Positions 28,413-29,429 of a stretch of 29,429 bases of DNA are shown in pieces (position 1 is the first letter of the stretch; every line of letters begins with the position of its first letter). The position numbers and the translations under genes were made by a program. A model generated the notes under the pieces. The model was not told the origin of the DNA and ran no database searches. It saw only the letters and a program-made list of their open reading frames with translations. The stretch lies in IMG/VR virus record IMGVR_UViG_3300049432_000168, positions 1 through 29,429 of that record. The stretch is one strand, 5' to 3'. The stretch is from a virus.

Positions 28413-28440
28413 AACAGTAAAATATCTCTCGTTTAATTTG

Positions 28441-29429
28441 TTAAGTTTGATAAGGAACGCCCGTTTCATAACTACCGCCGCCGATAATTTGTTTATAAGC
28501 CATGACGCCATAGCGTAATGTGTCCCCTTCGTCGTCGCCGTCTTCGCCTTCGTCATTCGCGTTCATCTTCAAAACATCTTCCGGGCGATTTGGATTATGC
28601 TGTAGATTCGGAATGCAATTTATTAAATTTACGCACTTGGTCGAAATTGAGATTGTCGGTTGAATCGGATTCGTTTCGCGCAGCGGATCGCCGAAGCGTT
28701 TTAAAAGCTCCGCCCAACCATTAATGCGGTCGTCATTCGCCGGACTGAGAATAATACCGTTTTCTTCATATTGTTGGGCGATGGTTTTGCCTTCCGCGTC
28801 GCCTTTTTGGGCAAAAACGTCTTTTCCGGCAACGAACGTTTCAAGCTGCCAAATCTCGACTCCGTTTCGCCTCAGCATTTCGATAATTTCACGAGCGTTC
28901 TGATCGGGTAATTGTTTTCTCGCTCTGAACTCGTCAACAACGATAATTTTCCCGTCGAATTCCGTGAAAAGATAAACGACCGTCGGATGCGTGAATCCGT
29001 AATCCATCGCGCACCAAAAAGTTTGATAACGCGGGACGGCGACGGTTTTGACAATCGCTTCATAGTTCCAGTTCGAGAAGAATTGACCGGCGGCAATGTC
29101 CCAGTCACCGAAACGATATGCGCGCAGCTTCCAGCCCGTATTGTCTTCGAGTTTTTTCGTATAGTCTTTATCAATAAACTGATTATCGTCAACGGTCGCA
29201 AAAATAAACCGCGTCGCTCGTTCATTCCTAGAACGAGCCGGTTCGATGAATCGTTTCTTAAACCAACCGTGACCGATGTTGCCCGGATTGGTCGAACAGT
29301 ATATGCGCGGGCGAAAGCCTTTTGCGCTTCTATTAGAATCGCGCAACGTTTTGTATTTCGATTCGGTTAAAGTAGTCGCCTCTTCGATGCAGATGATGTC
29401 GTATTCCAGACCGAGATAAGAATCAATAT
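28441..29429 (-). CDS. terL: Terminase large subunit (5' end outside window)
   Basis: The frame stays open to the right end of the window, so the start and the Walker A motif are missing. Visible are a Walker-B-like IICIEEA (29377-29397), the coupling motif STNP (near 29290), and the C-terminal RNase-H-like nuclease: WCAMDYGFTHPTVVYLF (first Asp), later acidic residues, and GDTLRYGVMAY (last Asp region, followed by the final helix). About 329 codons remain. Role: ATP-driven DNA packaging motor and headful or cos cutting, docked on the portal. TerL and portal are normally next to each other in phage genomes; here 6.1 kb of cargo separates them. An internal TTG at 29346 is not a real start. Confidence 0.92.
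   Translation of the reverse strand, partial: IDSYLGLEYDIICIEEATTLTESKYKTLRDSNRSAKGFRPRIYCSTNPGNIGHGWFKKRFIEPARSRNERATRFIFATVDDNQFIDKDYTKKLEDNTGWKLRAYRFGDWDIAAGQFFSNWNYEAIVKTVAVPRYQTFWCAMDYGFTHPTVVYLFTEFDGKIIVVDEFRARKQLPDQNAREIIEMLRRNGVEIWQLETFVAGKDVFAQKGDAEGKTIAQQYEENGIILSPANDDRINGWAELLKRFGDPLRETNPIQPTISISTKCVNLINCIPNLQHNPNRPEDVLKMNANDEGEDGDDEGDTLRYGVMAYKQIIGGGSYETGVPYQT

Noticed and set aside
1-29429. CRISPR array, tRNA genes, retron or group II intron reverse transcriptase, transposase
   Set aside because: No direct-repeat/spacer array, no cloverleaf, and no reverse transcriptase or DDE motifs were seen. The two hairpin elements have no neighbouring reverse transcriptase.

Overview
The window is most of the late (virion) region of a temperate, siphovirus-type phage, probably a prophage. 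A tyrosine integrase (+ strand, 5' end outside the window) closes the left end. The right end runs off the window inside the large terminase gene. All virion genes are on the minus strand and read right to left in the usual order: TerL, portal, S49 prohead protease with an in-frame scaffold, decoration-like protein, major capsid, packaging-like accessory protein, four head-tail/neck genes, a small unknown, tail tube, G/GT tail-assembly chaperones with a -1 slip site, tape measure, then tail-tip and fibre genes. There is no sheath gene and no tRNA, rRNA, CRISPR array or transposase. Lysis, replication and repressor genes lie outside the window. The host cannot be named from this. Short heptamer repeats inside and between genes recall bacterial groups rich in such repeats (Acidobacteriota, Planctomycetota, Cyanobacteria), but that is a weak pointer.

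Two AT-richer cargo islands interrupt the late genes. Island A (about 22.4-28.4 kb) separates TerL from portal. It carries a coiled-coil membrane protein, a canonical integron attC site, an HNH remnant, a Vsr-like endonuclease, and a convergent operon of C5-cytosine methyltransferase, ParB/Srx-like protein and putative nuclease. Island B (about 9.25-12.4 kb) separates the tail chaperones from the tape measure and carries three or four small membrane or coiled-coil proteins separated by attC-like repeats.

The islands share a layout. On the side where late transcription enters there is a strong minus-strand intrinsic terminator (28165-28200 and 12366-12400). On the exit side, directly before the next phage gene, lies one copy of a conserved ~95-nt two-hairpin element (22290-22385 and 9150-9247). 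Its stems are kept by compensatory base changes and by a G-U pair that forms only in minus-strand RNA. The islands also share a ~60-bp repeat (three copies) and a ~150-bp attC-like/leader repeat (two copies). I read the islands as integron-cassette-like cargo inserted at two morphogenesis-gene junctions, with an RNA element managing transcription past them. The sequence similarities are seen directly; the mechanism is inferred.

Other points of note are the scaffold start nested in the protease gene, a T TTT TTG slip site abutting the G stop codon, a small translationally coupled gene with an in-frame TGA at codon 9, and a ~100-residue beta-rich domain shared by the decoration-like protein and the tail tube protein.
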